Assembly: GCF_900116415.1 (NCBI RefSeq)
Contig: NZ_FPAP01000007.1
Span: 55,169-119,168 of the forward strand
Source of the DNA: Chryseobacterium formosense
GTDB taxonomy: Bacteria; Bacteroidota; Bacteroidia; Flavobacteriales; Weeksellaceae
Direction: 5' to 3'
DNA length: 64,000 bases
The position numbers and the translations under genes were made by a program. How positions within the stretch are numbered: the stretch's first letter is position 1; every line of letters starts with the position of its first letter. Below the pieces are notes generated by a model. It worked only from the letters and a program-made list of their open reading frames with translations, made no database searches and was not told the DNA's origin. This document shows positions 42,901 through 50,562 of this stretch, piece after piece.

Positions 42901-43318
42901 TTCTAATCCCAATCGTTTCATTGCATTTCATGATAATAATGATCCGTACTTCGGAATGGGGTGTCGTTGTGTCAAAGTGAAATATAACCAGAATGGAATT
43001 GAAGAAGGGCCGATTCCTGCAATTCCTGTCACACAAGGTTCTGTAATTAAAGCCTCAAATGTTTTTACGGAAAATGAGCTAACACTTAAAGCAATAGAAA
43101 ACAAAATTGTTCTTTTCCCCAATCCCGTAAAAGATTTACTGTATATCAAGGCAACTGAAAAAAGAGATTATTTTTTTCAGATTTATAATACAGCCGGGCA
43201 GTTGGTGAAATCGGGTAAATTTGAGAATAACGTAACTGATGTTTCAAGTTTAGTTGGTGGAGTTTATTTGGTAAGAATAAATAATTCTGAAACAGTGGTA
43301 AAAATCATCAAAAAGTAA
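39905..43318 (+). CDS. Large secreted protein with two paralogous modules and T9SS sorting domain
   Basis: 1137 residues with a signal peptide (about 1-22, ending DGYAK). Two modules of about 515 residues repeat the same landmarks: YWSWHIWVTD (near 154 and 666), WMDRNLGA/FMDRNLGA (near 197 and 709), YQWGRKDPIP (near 221 and 744) and FDPCPNGWRLP/FDPCPEGWRIP (near 360 and 875). These are like the Fibrobacter-type major paralogous domain seen in Bacteroidota surface proteins. The last 70 residues (LFPNPVKDLLYIKA, AGQLVKSG, GGVYLVRINN, KIIKK) are a type IX secretion sorting domain. It is therefore exported to the cell surface, probably as an adhesin or polysaccharide-binding protein. Confidence 0.88.
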   Translation: MKKKCLYSIVAAFCLLSVDGYAKSFLPLKNELSEFNIRKDTLDDIAGRVAAKDWMKAPNSYFFDPSLNNEGLYIPVRKAFAMWEGYKFLGYSNIPNGQVTADVLWEDHHGLIKSGADYSLEIVGTGQNAKIKVPVNKSQEGNAVIAFRVNGEIYWSWHIWVTDDPTNGSSYKSFPAVKREKIDGTIEVIPDAEWQWMDRNLGALSNSITADDWNNNGGLLYQWGRKDPIPTLALRGNDFYEVSGSIGRVRHRGAKNFTNAINFDNLRKFVLFSTATVDNNIKLSVKNPLSLIYVNKDDNSGPAYYFNNPNLMVNWFGSTLALPNNRLTELNLWSDNAKGRLNSDYTSDASSAPYRNKSSFDPCPNGWRLPSMLVANQASGNYVDNIRVDFSPFGVRTNLGKNTFESNGYYILKPNDNNVPSFMTGIKLFPNVGFDLSNVGGNNMGIFPGTGQIAINAHDGQYTDQHHVGLWTSTMTRFYDTTPAVEARMLFMVPDKDQPDIPDPSYPSIKGRNWYRPLGTAKTSDANACRCIKDPLYTFNNYDFPTEYFTPVSEYTAGLSDPNTYQVVKSTAVSTIEIPVTKAFSVQSQLLNNSSILNPSSFNNLKANVLWTTNTNLINTVNVLNPSPASLAALSDTKIVINLAANQSGNAVVTLHNGSIANPVYWSWHIWVTDTSIGSKIYATETPNTAATNYINYVPKGHILKTEFMDRNLGATDAFPLVANPVSPTVDEYSKIRASTGLQYQWGRKDPIPSFQYADRSSYNIFLGNVNQNGAVAYTTLPSATYNDMSGNYIIPYDTYTNSTNANVLVSDKINEKIAKVLSYSVKNPLVYMIPSSFAPYNNVVSNYTNGTDWVSNEPNVAIDRWGRGGEKSPFDPCPEGWRIPDLTDVAIASNKDFGLSPWYKKDKNVATSYNLVTDYLGLPVKNSGNASLGYLFTNPAYNVGNYPNSGSRGFRSVVANQTPVGTYNVNNFQYSGVWTAALNSNYIGRAINILFDAASNPNRFIAFHDNNDPYFGMGCRCVKVKYNQNGIEEGPIPAIPVTQGSVIKASNVFTENELTLKAIENKIVLFPNPVKDLLYIKATEKRDYFFQIYNTAGQLVKSGKFENNVTDVSSLVGGVYLVRINNSETVVKIIKK

Positions 43319-43341
43319 ATTTTTTAACTCATTATATTTTT

Positions 43342-43374
43342 AAAGAACAGATATTCGTAGCTGTTCTTTTTTGT
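43342..43374 (+). terminator. Rho-independent terminator after the T9SS protein gene
   Basis: 9-bp stem AAAGAACAG with CTGTTCTTT around a 10-base loop, followed by TTTTGTTTTT. Confidence 0.85.
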
Positions 43375-43554
43375 TTTTATAAACTCAAAATATCAAATTT
43401 AATGAGAGACAGTATCTATTTTATTAAAATCAAATCCTTTAATGACTTACGTAGGGCATACTTTCAGTGTTGCAGAAATTATTAAATATCTCTGAAAACT
43501 TAGTCAGAATTGCTAATTAAAATGATTTGGCAAGCCCATCTAATAAAAAAGCTT

Positions 43555-43562
43555 TACTTTTG
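43555..43562 (+). promoter_or_regulatory. Candidate -7 promoter box of topA
   Basis: TACTTTTG followed by CAAAAA, 14 bases before the ATG. TTTGG lies 25 bases upstream, longer than the usual spacing. Confidence 0.5.
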
Positions 43563-43576
43563 CAAAAATTTTCAGT

Positions 43577-46147
43577 ATGTCGAAAAATTTAGTAATCGTT
43601 GAGTCCCCGGCAAAAGCAAAAACTATTCAGAAATATTTAGGAAAGGATTTCGAAGTGAAATCCAGTTTCGGTCACATTCGTGATTTGCCTAAAAAAGGAA
43701 TGGGAATTGACTTGGAGACGTTCAGTCCTGATTACGAAGTTTCAGCCGACAAGAAAAAACTGGTAACAGAACTTAAAGCTTCTGTGAAAAAAGCCGAAAT
43801 GGTTTGGCTTGCTTCCGATGAAGACCGCGAAGGAGAAGCTATTGCATGGCATTTGGCGGAAGAATTAAAACTGAAACCAGAAAACAGAAAAAGAATTGTT
43901 TTCCACGAGATTACCAAAAATGCGATCCTGAAAGCAATCGACAATCCTAGAGATATTGATCAGAACTTAGTAAACGCTCAACAGGCGAGAAGAGTTTTAG
44001 ACAGAATCGTAGGTTTCGAAATGTCTCCTGTACTTTGGAAAAAAGTAAAACCGGGACTTTCTGCAGGTAGAGTACAATCGGTTGCGGTAAGACTGGTTGT
44101 AGAAAGAGAAAAAGAAATTCGTGAATTTACTCCGAAAGCAAGTTTCAAACTTGACGGAATTTTCCTTAACAGCAGTTCTCAGGAAATTGCTGCTAAGCTT
44201 AAAAAAGATTTCGATAAAGAAAAAGATGCAGAAAATTTCTTAGAATTAGCAAAAACTGCAGAATTTAAAGTTTTAAATGTAGAAACAAAACCGGGAAGCC
44301 GTTCAGCGTCTGCACCATTTACCACTTCTACACTTCAGCAGGAAGCTTCTTCAAGATTGGGTTATAATGTGACCAATACCATGCGTCTTGCTCAGAGATT
44401 ATATGAAGAAGGGTACATTACTTATATGAGAACAGACTCTGTGAATCTTTCTCAGGAAGCTATTGAAGGTGCAAAAAATCAGATTGTGTCAGAATACGGA
44501 GCAGAATATTCATCTCCGAGAAATTATACTACAAAATCTTCTTCGGCACAGGAAGCTCACGAAGCCATCCGTCCGACAGATTTTTCTGTAAAAGCGATTG
44601 GTGATGCACAGTTGAGTAAATTGTATCAGTTAATTTACAGAAGAACACTGGCTTCACAGATGACAAATGCTAAAATCGAGAAAACAGTCATTGAAATTGG
44701 TAATGCGAAACTTCCGCAGCATTTTGAAGCGCAGGGTGAGGTGATCATTTTTGATGGTTTTCTTAAAGCTTACGGAATCGTAAAAACGGAAGACGAAGAC
44801 GAGGATAACAATGAAAAACTATTACCAAAAGTAAAAGTTGGTGAAGTTTTAGACTATAAAAAAATCACAGCAACAGAAAAATTCACAAGACCGAGTGCGA
44901 GATACACCGAAGCAGGTTTGGTAAGAAAGCTTGAAGAATTGGGAATTGGTCGTCCATCGACTTATGCACCAACCATTCAGACGATTCAGAACCGTGAATA
45001 TGTTGATAAAAGAGAGATCGAGCCACAAACGAGAGAAGTGGTAAAGATGTCTTTGGTAAAAGATAAAATTAAAAAAGAAGTTCTCGACGAAAAATTCGGG
45101 GGCGACAAAAATAAATTTGTTCCGACGGATATTGGTGAAGTTGTAAATGACTTCTTGACAGATAACTTCAGTGAAGTTCTTGACTTCGGATTTACGGCAA
45201 GAGTAGAAGAAGGTTTTGACGAAATTGCAAATGGCGGCCAGAAATGGAAAGAAATGATGACTGATTTCTACTCGAAATTCCATCCTAGAATTGAAGATGT
45301 AGAAGAAAATGCAGATCGTGCAACCGGCGAAAGACTTTTGGGTGTTGATCCGAAAACCGGTAAAAATGTTCATGCAAGAATCGGAAGATTTGGTGCGATG
45401 ATTCAGATTGGCGAAACGGATGATGAAGAAAAACCAACTTTCGCATCTTTATTGGCAGGTCAAAATATTGCAACGATTACTCTGGAAGAGGCTTTGGAAT
45501 TGTTTAAACTTCCTTTCGATCTAAACGAAGTTGACGGACAACCGGTTTCTGTAGGTGTCGGAAGATTTGGTCCTTATGTGAAATGGGGTGAAACTTACGT
45601 GAGTATTCCAAAAGGTGAAGATCCGCTTTCTGTTGACCAAAAACGTGCAGAAGAAATCATTGGTGAAAAGAAACTGGCAGATGCGCCAATTGCTTCTTAT
45701 AAAGGTGAGCCGATTACAAAAGGAACCGGAAGATTCGGTCCTTTCATCAAGTACAAAAGTGTTTTCATCAATGTTCCCAAAAGATATAATTTTGAAAATC
45801 TTTCCCAAAACGACATCAATGAATTGGTTGAGGCCAAACTGGAAAAAGAAGCCAACCGTTACATTCAACATTGGGAAGCTGAAAAAATTTCCATTGAAAA
45901 TGCAAGATGGGGTCCTATTGTAAAACATGGAAAAAATATCTATAAAATTCCAAAGAAAAAAGACGACACCAAATACGAAAGCGACGAGCTGAAAGACGTT
46001 TCTCTTGATGAGGTTAAAAAATGGATTACGGCACAAGATCCGAAAGCTTTCGCAGAAAAGAAAAAAGCTGCAGCTAAGAAACCGGCTGCAAAAAAAGCAA
46101 CAACAGCTAAGAAAACGGTTGCTAAAAAACCGGCGGCTAAGAAGTAA
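43577..46147 (+). CDS. topA: DNA topoisomerase I (type IA)
   Basis: 856 residues. VIVESPAKAKTI (Toprim Glu region), LASDEDREGEAIAWHL (Toprim acidic motif) and the nucleophile Tyr283 in YITYMRTDS give a complete type IA enzyme, which relaxes negative supercoils through a 5'-phosphotyrosyl link. The C-terminal third has no Cys zinc ribbons; instead four GRFGP-type repeats appear (RIGRFGAMIQIG, GVGRFGPYVKWG, GTGRFGPFIKYK, NARWGPIVKHG), as in other Bacteroidota enzymes. It ends in a Lys/Ala-rich tail of some 25 residues (AAKKPAAKK units) that should bind DNA non-specifically. Confidence 0.97.
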   Translation: MSKNLVIVESPAKAKTIQKYLGKDFEVKSSFGHIRDLPKKGMGIDLETFSPDYEVSADKKKLVTELKASVKKAEMVWLASDEDREGEAIAWHLAEELKLKPENRKRIVFHEITKNAILKAIDNPRDIDQNLVNAQQARRVLDRIVGFEMSPVLWKKVKPGLSAGRVQSVAVRLVVEREKEIREFTPKASFKLDGIFLNSSSQEIAAKLKKDFDKEKDAENFLELAKTAEFKVLNVETKPGSRSASAPFTTSTLQQEASSRLGYNVTNTMRLAQRLYEEGYITYMRTDSVNLSQEAIEGAKNQIVSEYGAEYSSPRNYTTKSSSAQEAHEAIRPTDFSVKAIGDAQLSKLYQLIYRRTLASQMTNAKIEKTVIEIGNAKLPQHFEAQGEVIIFDGFLKAYGIVKTEDEDEDNNEKLLPKVKVGEVLDYKKITATEKFTRPSARYTEAGLVRKLEELGIGRPSTYAPTIQTIQNREYVDKREIEPQTREVVKMSLVKDKIKKEVLDEKFGGDKNKFVPTDIGEVVNDFLTDNFSEVLDFGFTARVEEGFDEIANGGQKWKEMMTDFYSKFHPRIEDVEENADRATGERLLGVDPKTGKNVHARIGRFGAMIQIGETDDEEKPTFASLLAGQNIATITLEEALELFKLPFDLNEVDGQPVSVGVGRFGPYVKWGETYVSIPKGEDPLSVDQKRAEEIIGEKKLADAPIASYKGEPITKGTGRFGPFIKYKSVFINVPKRYNFENLSQNDINELVEAKLEKEANRYIQHWEAEKISIENARWGPIVKHGKNIYKIPKKKDDTKYESDELKDVSLDEVKKWITAQDPKAFAEKKKAAAKKPAAKKATTAKKTVAKKPAAKK

Positions 46148-46191
46148 ATACTAACCCCTTTTGAAATTTTCAAAAGGGGTTAGTATTTACT
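46143..46191. terminator. 49-base perfect palindrome serving convergent genes
   Basis: AGTAAATACTAACCCC then TTTTGAAA and its exact complement form a 24-bp stem around one T, centred at 46167. It starts within the last sense codon of topA, contains the topA stop codon and ends 20 bases before the stop of the facing gene. It can act as a terminator in both directions. Confidence 0.85.
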
Positions 46192-46210
46192 GGTACTCGA
46201 TTTTAACTTG

Positions 46211-47176
46211 TTATAATTTTTTTACTAAATCTTCCAATGCTGTTTTTACTGTAGGAAAACTTGTGCCAATTCGTGGATCCATAATATTTCCACCAAATCC
46301 ATTCTTTTCAGTTGATGCATTTTTAATTAATTTTTCTAAATCTTTTTTCATCAATTTTGCTTTGAAGTCTTTCAAACTCCAGATGCAAATTACAGTTGTA
46401 AAATCATCATCTTTATTCGTGGCAATTTTATTCAATAAGACGTTTGCAACTTCTGGGTTACCACATGCAATTAATGCTCTTGAAGCAGAGACTCTATGAT
46501 GAAAATTTGATTTATCATTAAAAAAAGGTAGAAGTAAGTTATAATAGCCATCTAATCTTAGGTGGAATATGGTTTCCATTGCAGCATGTTGAAGAAAAAA
46601 TGTTTTAATCTCATCATCACTAAAACCTGCTGGTTTTTTTGATAGAGTTTGATTAATAAACTCAGTGATTTGTACTTTGTTATAATCTAAATGATGATAA
46701 TTATTAAAAATTGCCGTCATTGTGATTTCGTAAATTTCAACAGGAACCGATGCTTGATGATATGAATGTCTATACGTAGCATGAACATTGCCCTCGAGAA
46801 TATAATCAAACCCAGATGTTGGGGTTGAAATACAAAATTTACCTTTTGAATTTTTTTTGATAAAGAAATAACTTTGTTTAATATCTTCAAAATTTGGAAA
46901 TTCTGCTCCATGGCCGCCTGAACTACTCATTACTTCTAATAGATAGAAGCCTGCTATTTCAATTTCTGTAGGAAGTGTATCGCCACCCAGCTGCTTTACA
47001 ATTTTAAGCTTAATTCCTTTTTCTTCATCGTAAGAAATTATATCAGCTAAAACAAAATAATCTGCTTCTTTTATGACTTTATCTGCCCAAGGTTCATCCC
47101 AAGTTGTTGCAAATGTCTGAATTGTTCCTATTAGAATGAAAACTATAAAAATAAATAGTTTATTGATTTTTCTCAT
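46211..47176 (-). CDS. Secreted HEAT-repeat-like hypothetical protein
   Basis: 321 residues with a signal peptide (MRKINKLFIFIVFILIGTIQTFA, about 1-23). The N-terminal half is beta-rich with DYFVLADIISYDEEKGIKLK and a His-rich patch (ATYRHSYHQAS). The C-terminal half (about 190-321) consists of paired helices such as RVSASRALIACGNPEVANVL and SLKDFKAKLMKKDLEKLIKN, HEAT-like. No catalytic motif is seen. It faces topA across the palindrome and is preceded by a -7-type box at 47206-47213, so it is probably a single-gene unit. Function unknown. Confidence 0.75.
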   Translation of the reverse strand: MRKINKLFIFIVFILIGTIQTFATTWDEPWADKVIKEADYFVLADIISYDEEKGIKLKIVKQLGGDTLPTEIEIAGFYLLEVMSSSGGHGAEFPNFEDIKQSYFFIKKNSKGKFCISTPTSGFDYILEGNVHATYRHSYHQASVPVEIYEITMTAIFNNYHHLDYNKVQITEFINQTLSKKPAGFSDDEIKTFFLQHAAMETIFHLRLDGYYNLLLPFFNDKSNFHHRVSASRALIACGNPEVANVLLNKIATNKDDDFTTVICIWSLKDFKAKLMKKDLEKLIKNASTEKNGFGGNIMDPRIGTSFPTVKTALEDLVKKL

Positions 47177-47205
47177 AGAAGTTTTATTTCATGTTATTAA
47201 CGAAT

Positions 47206-47213
47206 CAAATATA
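47206..47213 (-). promoter_or_regulatory. Candidate -7 box of the HEAT-like gene
   Basis: Minus-strand TATATTTG, 30 bases before the start codon at 47176. No matching -33 box was found. Confidence 0.4.
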
Positions 47214-47358
47214 ATAATTATGAGCATAGTTAAATAGATTTATACAAACCGAATCGAGGGTAGTTGAATCCGTTTCATTTAAATCAACTTCAAGTAAAAG
47301 CGATGGAAAATCAAAATCTGAATGCTGTTGCTAAAAATCTGAAGCTAAGAAATAGAAA

Positions 47359-47389
47359 ACTTTGTCAAAGATTTAAACTTTGACAAAGT
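47359..47389. repeat. TGTCAAAG-type palindrome
   Basis: ACTTTGTCAAAG, loop ATTTAAA, CTTTGACAAAGT: perfect 12-bp arms. The core resembles the palindrome at 28898-28934. Confidence 0.8.
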
Positions 47390-47397
47390 GGGGAATA

Positions 47398-47429
47398 CAA
47401 AAGCACATATTCTGTTTTTGTGCTTTTTG
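47398..47429. terminator. Hairpin terminator after the VOC gene
   Basis: AAAAGCACA and TGTGCTTTT pair around an 11-base loop; T-rich flanks exist on both strands. It lies 28 bases beyond the stop of the leftward VOC gene. Confidence 0.6.
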
Positions 47430-47457
47430 GGTTAGTAAAATTAGGTGTTCACATTAT

Positions 47458-47862
47458 TTATGCAAATTTCTTTTTGGCTTCATCACTTACAGGCGTGAAA
47501 AAATTAATAAGATTTCCATCCGGATCACGAAACAATAAAGAACGATTTCCCCAAGGCATTGTTGTGGGTTCCTGAACAATTTCATGGGTTAACTCTTTAA
47601 TTCTTCTGTAATCATCATCTACATTCTCAACAAAAAATTCAATGATGATACTTTTATTGGTTGAAGGTTCAGCAATTCCTTCCCCGAAAAAAGCAAGTGT
47701 TTTTGTACTTCCGATAGCCAATGTGAAAGATTTTGATTGAAGTTCTGCAAAATCTTCGGTAAACCATTTGGCTGTAATCTGCGTTGCGGCTTCAAAGAAC
47801 TGAACCAATCGCTTAATATCTGCAGTAATAATTCTTATGGATACTAAATTTGTACTACTCAT
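47458..47862 (-). CDS. VOC superfamily protein (glyoxalase fold)
   Basis: 134 residues from ATG 47862 (MSSTNLVSIRI); ten upstream in-frame codons (MSCINLKIIK) reach into the promoter region and are left out. VSIRIITADIKRLVQFFEAA at the start and WGNRSLLFRDPDGNLINFF near the end are the two VOC beta-alpha-beta units. DPDGN with the preceding Arg is typical of the glyoxalase/dioxygenase class. Substrate unknown. It is a single gene with its own promoter box and terminator. Confidence 0.85.
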   Translation of the reverse strand: MSSTNLVSIRIITADIKRLVQFFEAATQITAKWFTEDFAELQSKSFTLAIGSTKTLAFFGEGIAEPSTNKSIIIEFFVENVDDDYRRIKELTHEIVQEPTTMPWGNRSLLFRDPDGNLINFFTPVSDEAKKKFA

Positions 47863-47889
47863 TTTTATTATTTTTAAATTAATACAGCT

Positions 47890-47897
47890 CAAATTTA
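47890..47897 (-). promoter_or_regulatory. Candidate -7 box of the VOC gene
   Basis: Minus-strand TAAATTTG, 28 bases before the chosen start at 47862. This placement supports the shorter start, since the longer one would begin inside the promoter region. Confidence 0.5.
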
Positions 47898-48099
47898 AGA
47901 TGAAGTTGTGACAACAGTCTGTCAGTGCGAATTTTAAAATAATTAATTATTAAAAAATATCATCTTGAAGTTTTATTAAATTACTTGAGTTCGGGATAAG
48001 GCTACAAAATACAAAGCTAAACATAAAGTTAAAATAGAACCCGAAACCGCAGGATACTCAACATGAAGATTACCATTAATTTAGCTTCAAATCAATATT

Positions 48100-49188
48100 A
48101 TGAGCACGCCTAAAAACTTTACCCGAAAAGAATTTCTTCAAACTTCAGCTTTGGGAATGATGGCGGTGGTTTTGGGTTCGTCGTTTACAACATCACTTGA
48201 TTTTGCAGAGAAACCCTACTTTAAACTAAAACCAATCGGACGTTCTTTAGAGCTCGAAGGTTATTACATTTGGTGCTCTTCTCCGATTTGGGGTGAAGAC
48301 GGGAAAGTCCATCTTTTTTATTCCCGCTGGAAAAAAGAAAAAGGAATGGGAGGCTGGCTCAATGGTTCTGAAATCTGTCGTGCCGAAGCCAATTCACCAT
48401 TTGATAAATTTGAACATAGGGAAATTATTCTTGCTCCGAGAGGTGAAGGTTTCTGGGATGCAACAACCTGTCATAATCCGTTGATTAAAAAAGTAGATGA
48501 TCAGTATTTTCTTTTTTTTATGGGAAATTCCAACGGAAAAACAAATACAAAAAGAATAGGGCTGGCTGTTTCAAAAAGTCTTGAAGGACCATGGGAAAGA
48601 CCCGATGAACCATTGCTTCTTCCCGGAAAAGAAGGTTCGTGGGATGATCATTGCACCACAAATCCGGCTTTTGTAAAAGGAAATGACGGAAAATACTGGC
48701 TGTTTTACAAATCGTGGAATACTAAAGAATATGAAACGCAGAAAGGTGCAGTCCGTGGAAACCGCAAATATGGTTTAGCAAAAGCTTTGAAACCCGAAGG
48801 TCCTTATCTAAAAGTTTCTGAAAATCCCGTGATCGATTTTTCAAGCATGCCGAATAATGCACAACTGGAAGACGCTTTTATCTGGAAACAAAATGGTAAA
48901 TTCCACATGATCGCACGGGATATGGGATTTTTCAACCATGAATATGGTTTGCATTTAACGACGAAAGATGGTATAAAATGGACTAAGCCTGAAGTTGCTT
49001 ATTTAGATTTAAAACAATATGTCACCGAACCGGAACCGCCAAAACATCTGAAACGTTTCGGAAGACTAGAACGACCGATGATTTTGTTTGATAAAGATGG
49101 TAAAACGCCAAAATTTTTATTCGGAGCAACCCAAGGCGGAACTTTTGAAACTTCTACGACTTTTGTGTTTGAGATATTAAAACGCTAG
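48100..49188 (+). CDS. Tat-exported glycosidase-like five-bladed propeller protein
   Basis: 362 residues. The N-terminus NFTRKEFLQTSALGMMAVVLG looks like a Tat signal (Arg-Lys in place of Arg-Arg, then FLQT), so it should be exported folded. The mature part has repeated propeller strands: EDGKVHLFYSRWKKE, CHNPLIKKVDDQYFLFFMG, CTTNPAFVKGNDGKYWLFYKS and LEDAFIWKQNGKFHMIARD, the pattern of GH43/GH117-type beta-propeller glycosidases. Acidic residues that could act as catalytic groups (WDD, LEDAF) are present, but the sugar substrate cannot be read from the sequence. No transporter or regulator is adjacent. Confidence 0.78.
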   Translation: MSTPKNFTRKEFLQTSALGMMAVVLGSSFTTSLDFAEKPYFKLKPIGRSLELEGYYIWCSSPIWGEDGKVHLFYSRWKKEKGMGGWLNGSEICRAEANSPFDKFEHREIILAPRGEGFWDATTCHNPLIKKVDDQYFLFFMGNSNGKTNTKRIGLAVSKSLEGPWERPDEPLLLPGKEGSWDDHCTTNPAFVKGNDGKYWLFYKSWNTKEYETQKGAVRGNRKYGLAKALKPEGPYLKVSENPVIDFSSMPNNAQLEDAFIWKQNGKFHMIARDMGFFNHEYGLHLTTKDGIKWTKPEVAYLDLKQYVTEPEPPKHLKRFGRLERPMILFDKDGKTPKFLFGATQGGTFETSTTFVFEILKR

Positions 49189-49216
49189 TTTTTATATTCA
49201 TATAGATTATTGTTAG

Positions 49217-49247
49217 ACCATCATCAAATTTTTGTTGATGGTTTTTA
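49217..49247 (+). terminator. Rho-independent terminator after the propeller protein gene
   Basis: ACCATCATCAAA pairs with TTTGTTGATGGT (one mismatch), then TTTTT. Confidence 0.8.
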
Positions 49248-49488
49248 TTTAAAATACATTTTAACGCTATGTTCGCAAGCTTTAATAAACAACAATTCTG
49301 ATTTTTTCGTTCGCCAAGGCGCTCTGCTCAGCATAGACATATGAAAACGTGAAAGGCAATTGCGCACGGATTTGCTTAATCATAATAAACTTACTTTGCA
49401 CACATCGCGTTTAAATAATATTTAAATATTTCATACAGCAAACTTAGATTTATTTTGATATTTTTGAGTTTTAATAAGTATTTGAAGC
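49248..49488. other. Intergenic DNA with repeat remnants, no gene seen
   Basis: The gap before 49489 (about 240 bases after the terminator) shows GTTCGCAAGC, TTCGCCAAGGCG and CTTTGCACACATCGCGTTTA, decayed members of the CTTTGCG repeat type seen at 8221. No reading frame or RNA gene was recognised. Confidence 0.5.
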
Positions 49489-50559
49489 ATGAATTTTGAA
49501 GATTTTATTATTTCGCCGAGAAATTTCAAAACCGAAAACTGGCAGATTGGAAGTAAAATTACCAAGGAGATAAAAGAAGACAGCATTGTTTTACTGTTTG
49601 TTTCCGATTATAGAGGAGCTAATGGTGATGCAGAAGTTCAGGACTTTACGGCTGTAAGAAAAGAGTTTTATAGATTGTCACAGTTAGATTTTGAAATTCC
49701 AATTGTTGATCTGGGAGATTTGGTTTCCGGAAAATCGGTTCAGGATTCGCACTATATTTTGCAGGAAGTTTTATCGGCTTGTCACTATAAACGAGCAATT
49801 CCTGTCATTATCGGTGGTTCTAATGATTTTGCATTTTCTCTTTTTTCTGCTCTGAATTTTCATCAGAAAAACATCAATTATACACAGATCAGCAATATCA
49901 TTTCGCTGAAACAGGGTGAAGAAATCAATGAGCATACTTTTTTAAGCAAAATATTCGGCTCAAAAACGTTTTCTATTAAAAATTACCATCATTTAGGATA
50001 CCAGAAGCATCTTAACGAAAATGATTCTGTAAAGCTTATTAAAGAAGTTGAGTTTGATATTGTGCGTCTTGCAGAAATGATGAATTCTACAGAGAAAACT
50101 GAGCCATTCTTCAGAAAAGCCGATTTGGTAACGGTAAATTGTGATGCGATTGAAAGTTTTAGTGACGCATTTTCAATGAATCCGCAGGTGAATGGTCTGA
50201 ACAGAAGAGAGATTTGTGCTTATATGAAAGAAATCGGTTTAAGTGAAAACTTAAAATCGGTAGGAATTTTTAATTATAATATTTATACCGAAAATCAGCT
50301 TAATCATCAGCTTCTGGCACAAATGATCTGGTATCTGATTGAAGGGATCAACATTCAGCAGTCTCATCCGAAAGAAAGAAAATACGAGATGTTCTATGTT
50401 TTGATTGAAGACCGGCAATATGCTTTTAAACGCGATACTTTCAGCAATCTTTGGTATTTCGGGGATGATGATAATATAGAAAACTGCATTCCGTGTTCAA
50501 GAAAAGATTTTGATGAAGCCAAAAAAGGCTGGCTGAGTCCGAGATTTACAAAAAGCTAA
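49489..50559 (+). CDS. Arginase-fold protein with most metal ligands lost
   Basis: 356 residues with the ureohydrolase layout: VLLFVSDYRGANGDAEVQD near the start, VIIGGSNDFAFSL (where arginases have GGxH), and LVTVNCDAIESF (where they have SxDxDxxDP). The His of the first motif is replaced by Asn, the DxHxD motif is not recognisable, and one or two of the last Asp are gone. It therefore keeps the fold but probably not the binuclear manganese site. Databases often call such proteins formimidoylglutamase; I would not. It is 3 bases before a GT2 gene, so it is co-transcribed with EPS genes. Confidence 0.75.
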   Translation: MNFEDFIISPRNFKTENWQIGSKITKEIKEDSIVLLFVSDYRGANGDAEVQDFTAVRKEFYRLSQLDFEIPIVDLGDLVSGKSVQDSHYILQEVLSACHYKRAIPVIIGGSNDFAFSLFSALNFHQKNINYTQISNIISLKQGEEINEHTFLSKIFGSKTFSIKNYHHLGYQKHLNENDSVKLIKEVEFDIVRLAEMMNSTEKTEPFFRKADLVTVNCDAIESFSDAFSMNPQVNGLNRREICAYMKEIGLSENLKSVGIFNYNIYTENQLNHQLLAQMIWYLIEGINIQQSHPKERKYEMFYVLIEDRQYAFKRDTFSNLWYFGDDDNIENCIPCSRKDFDEAKKGWLSPRFTKS

Positions 50560-50562
50560 CCA

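Noticed and set aside
43375..43554. Riboswitch or leader RNA upstream of topA
   Set aside because: The gap is A/T-rich without a stable fold or known motif that I could recognise.
44849..45373. 174-codon frame antisense to topA
   Set aside because: It lies fully inside topA, is rich in Phe and Cys as expected from the reverse of Lys/Glu-rich coding DNA, and shows no domain.
45521..46036. 171-codon frame antisense to the end of topA
   Set aside because: Same reason; topA has clear motifs through this region.
49489..50559. Formimidoylglutamase or arginase as functional annotation
   Set aside because: The metal-binding residues are mostly replaced.
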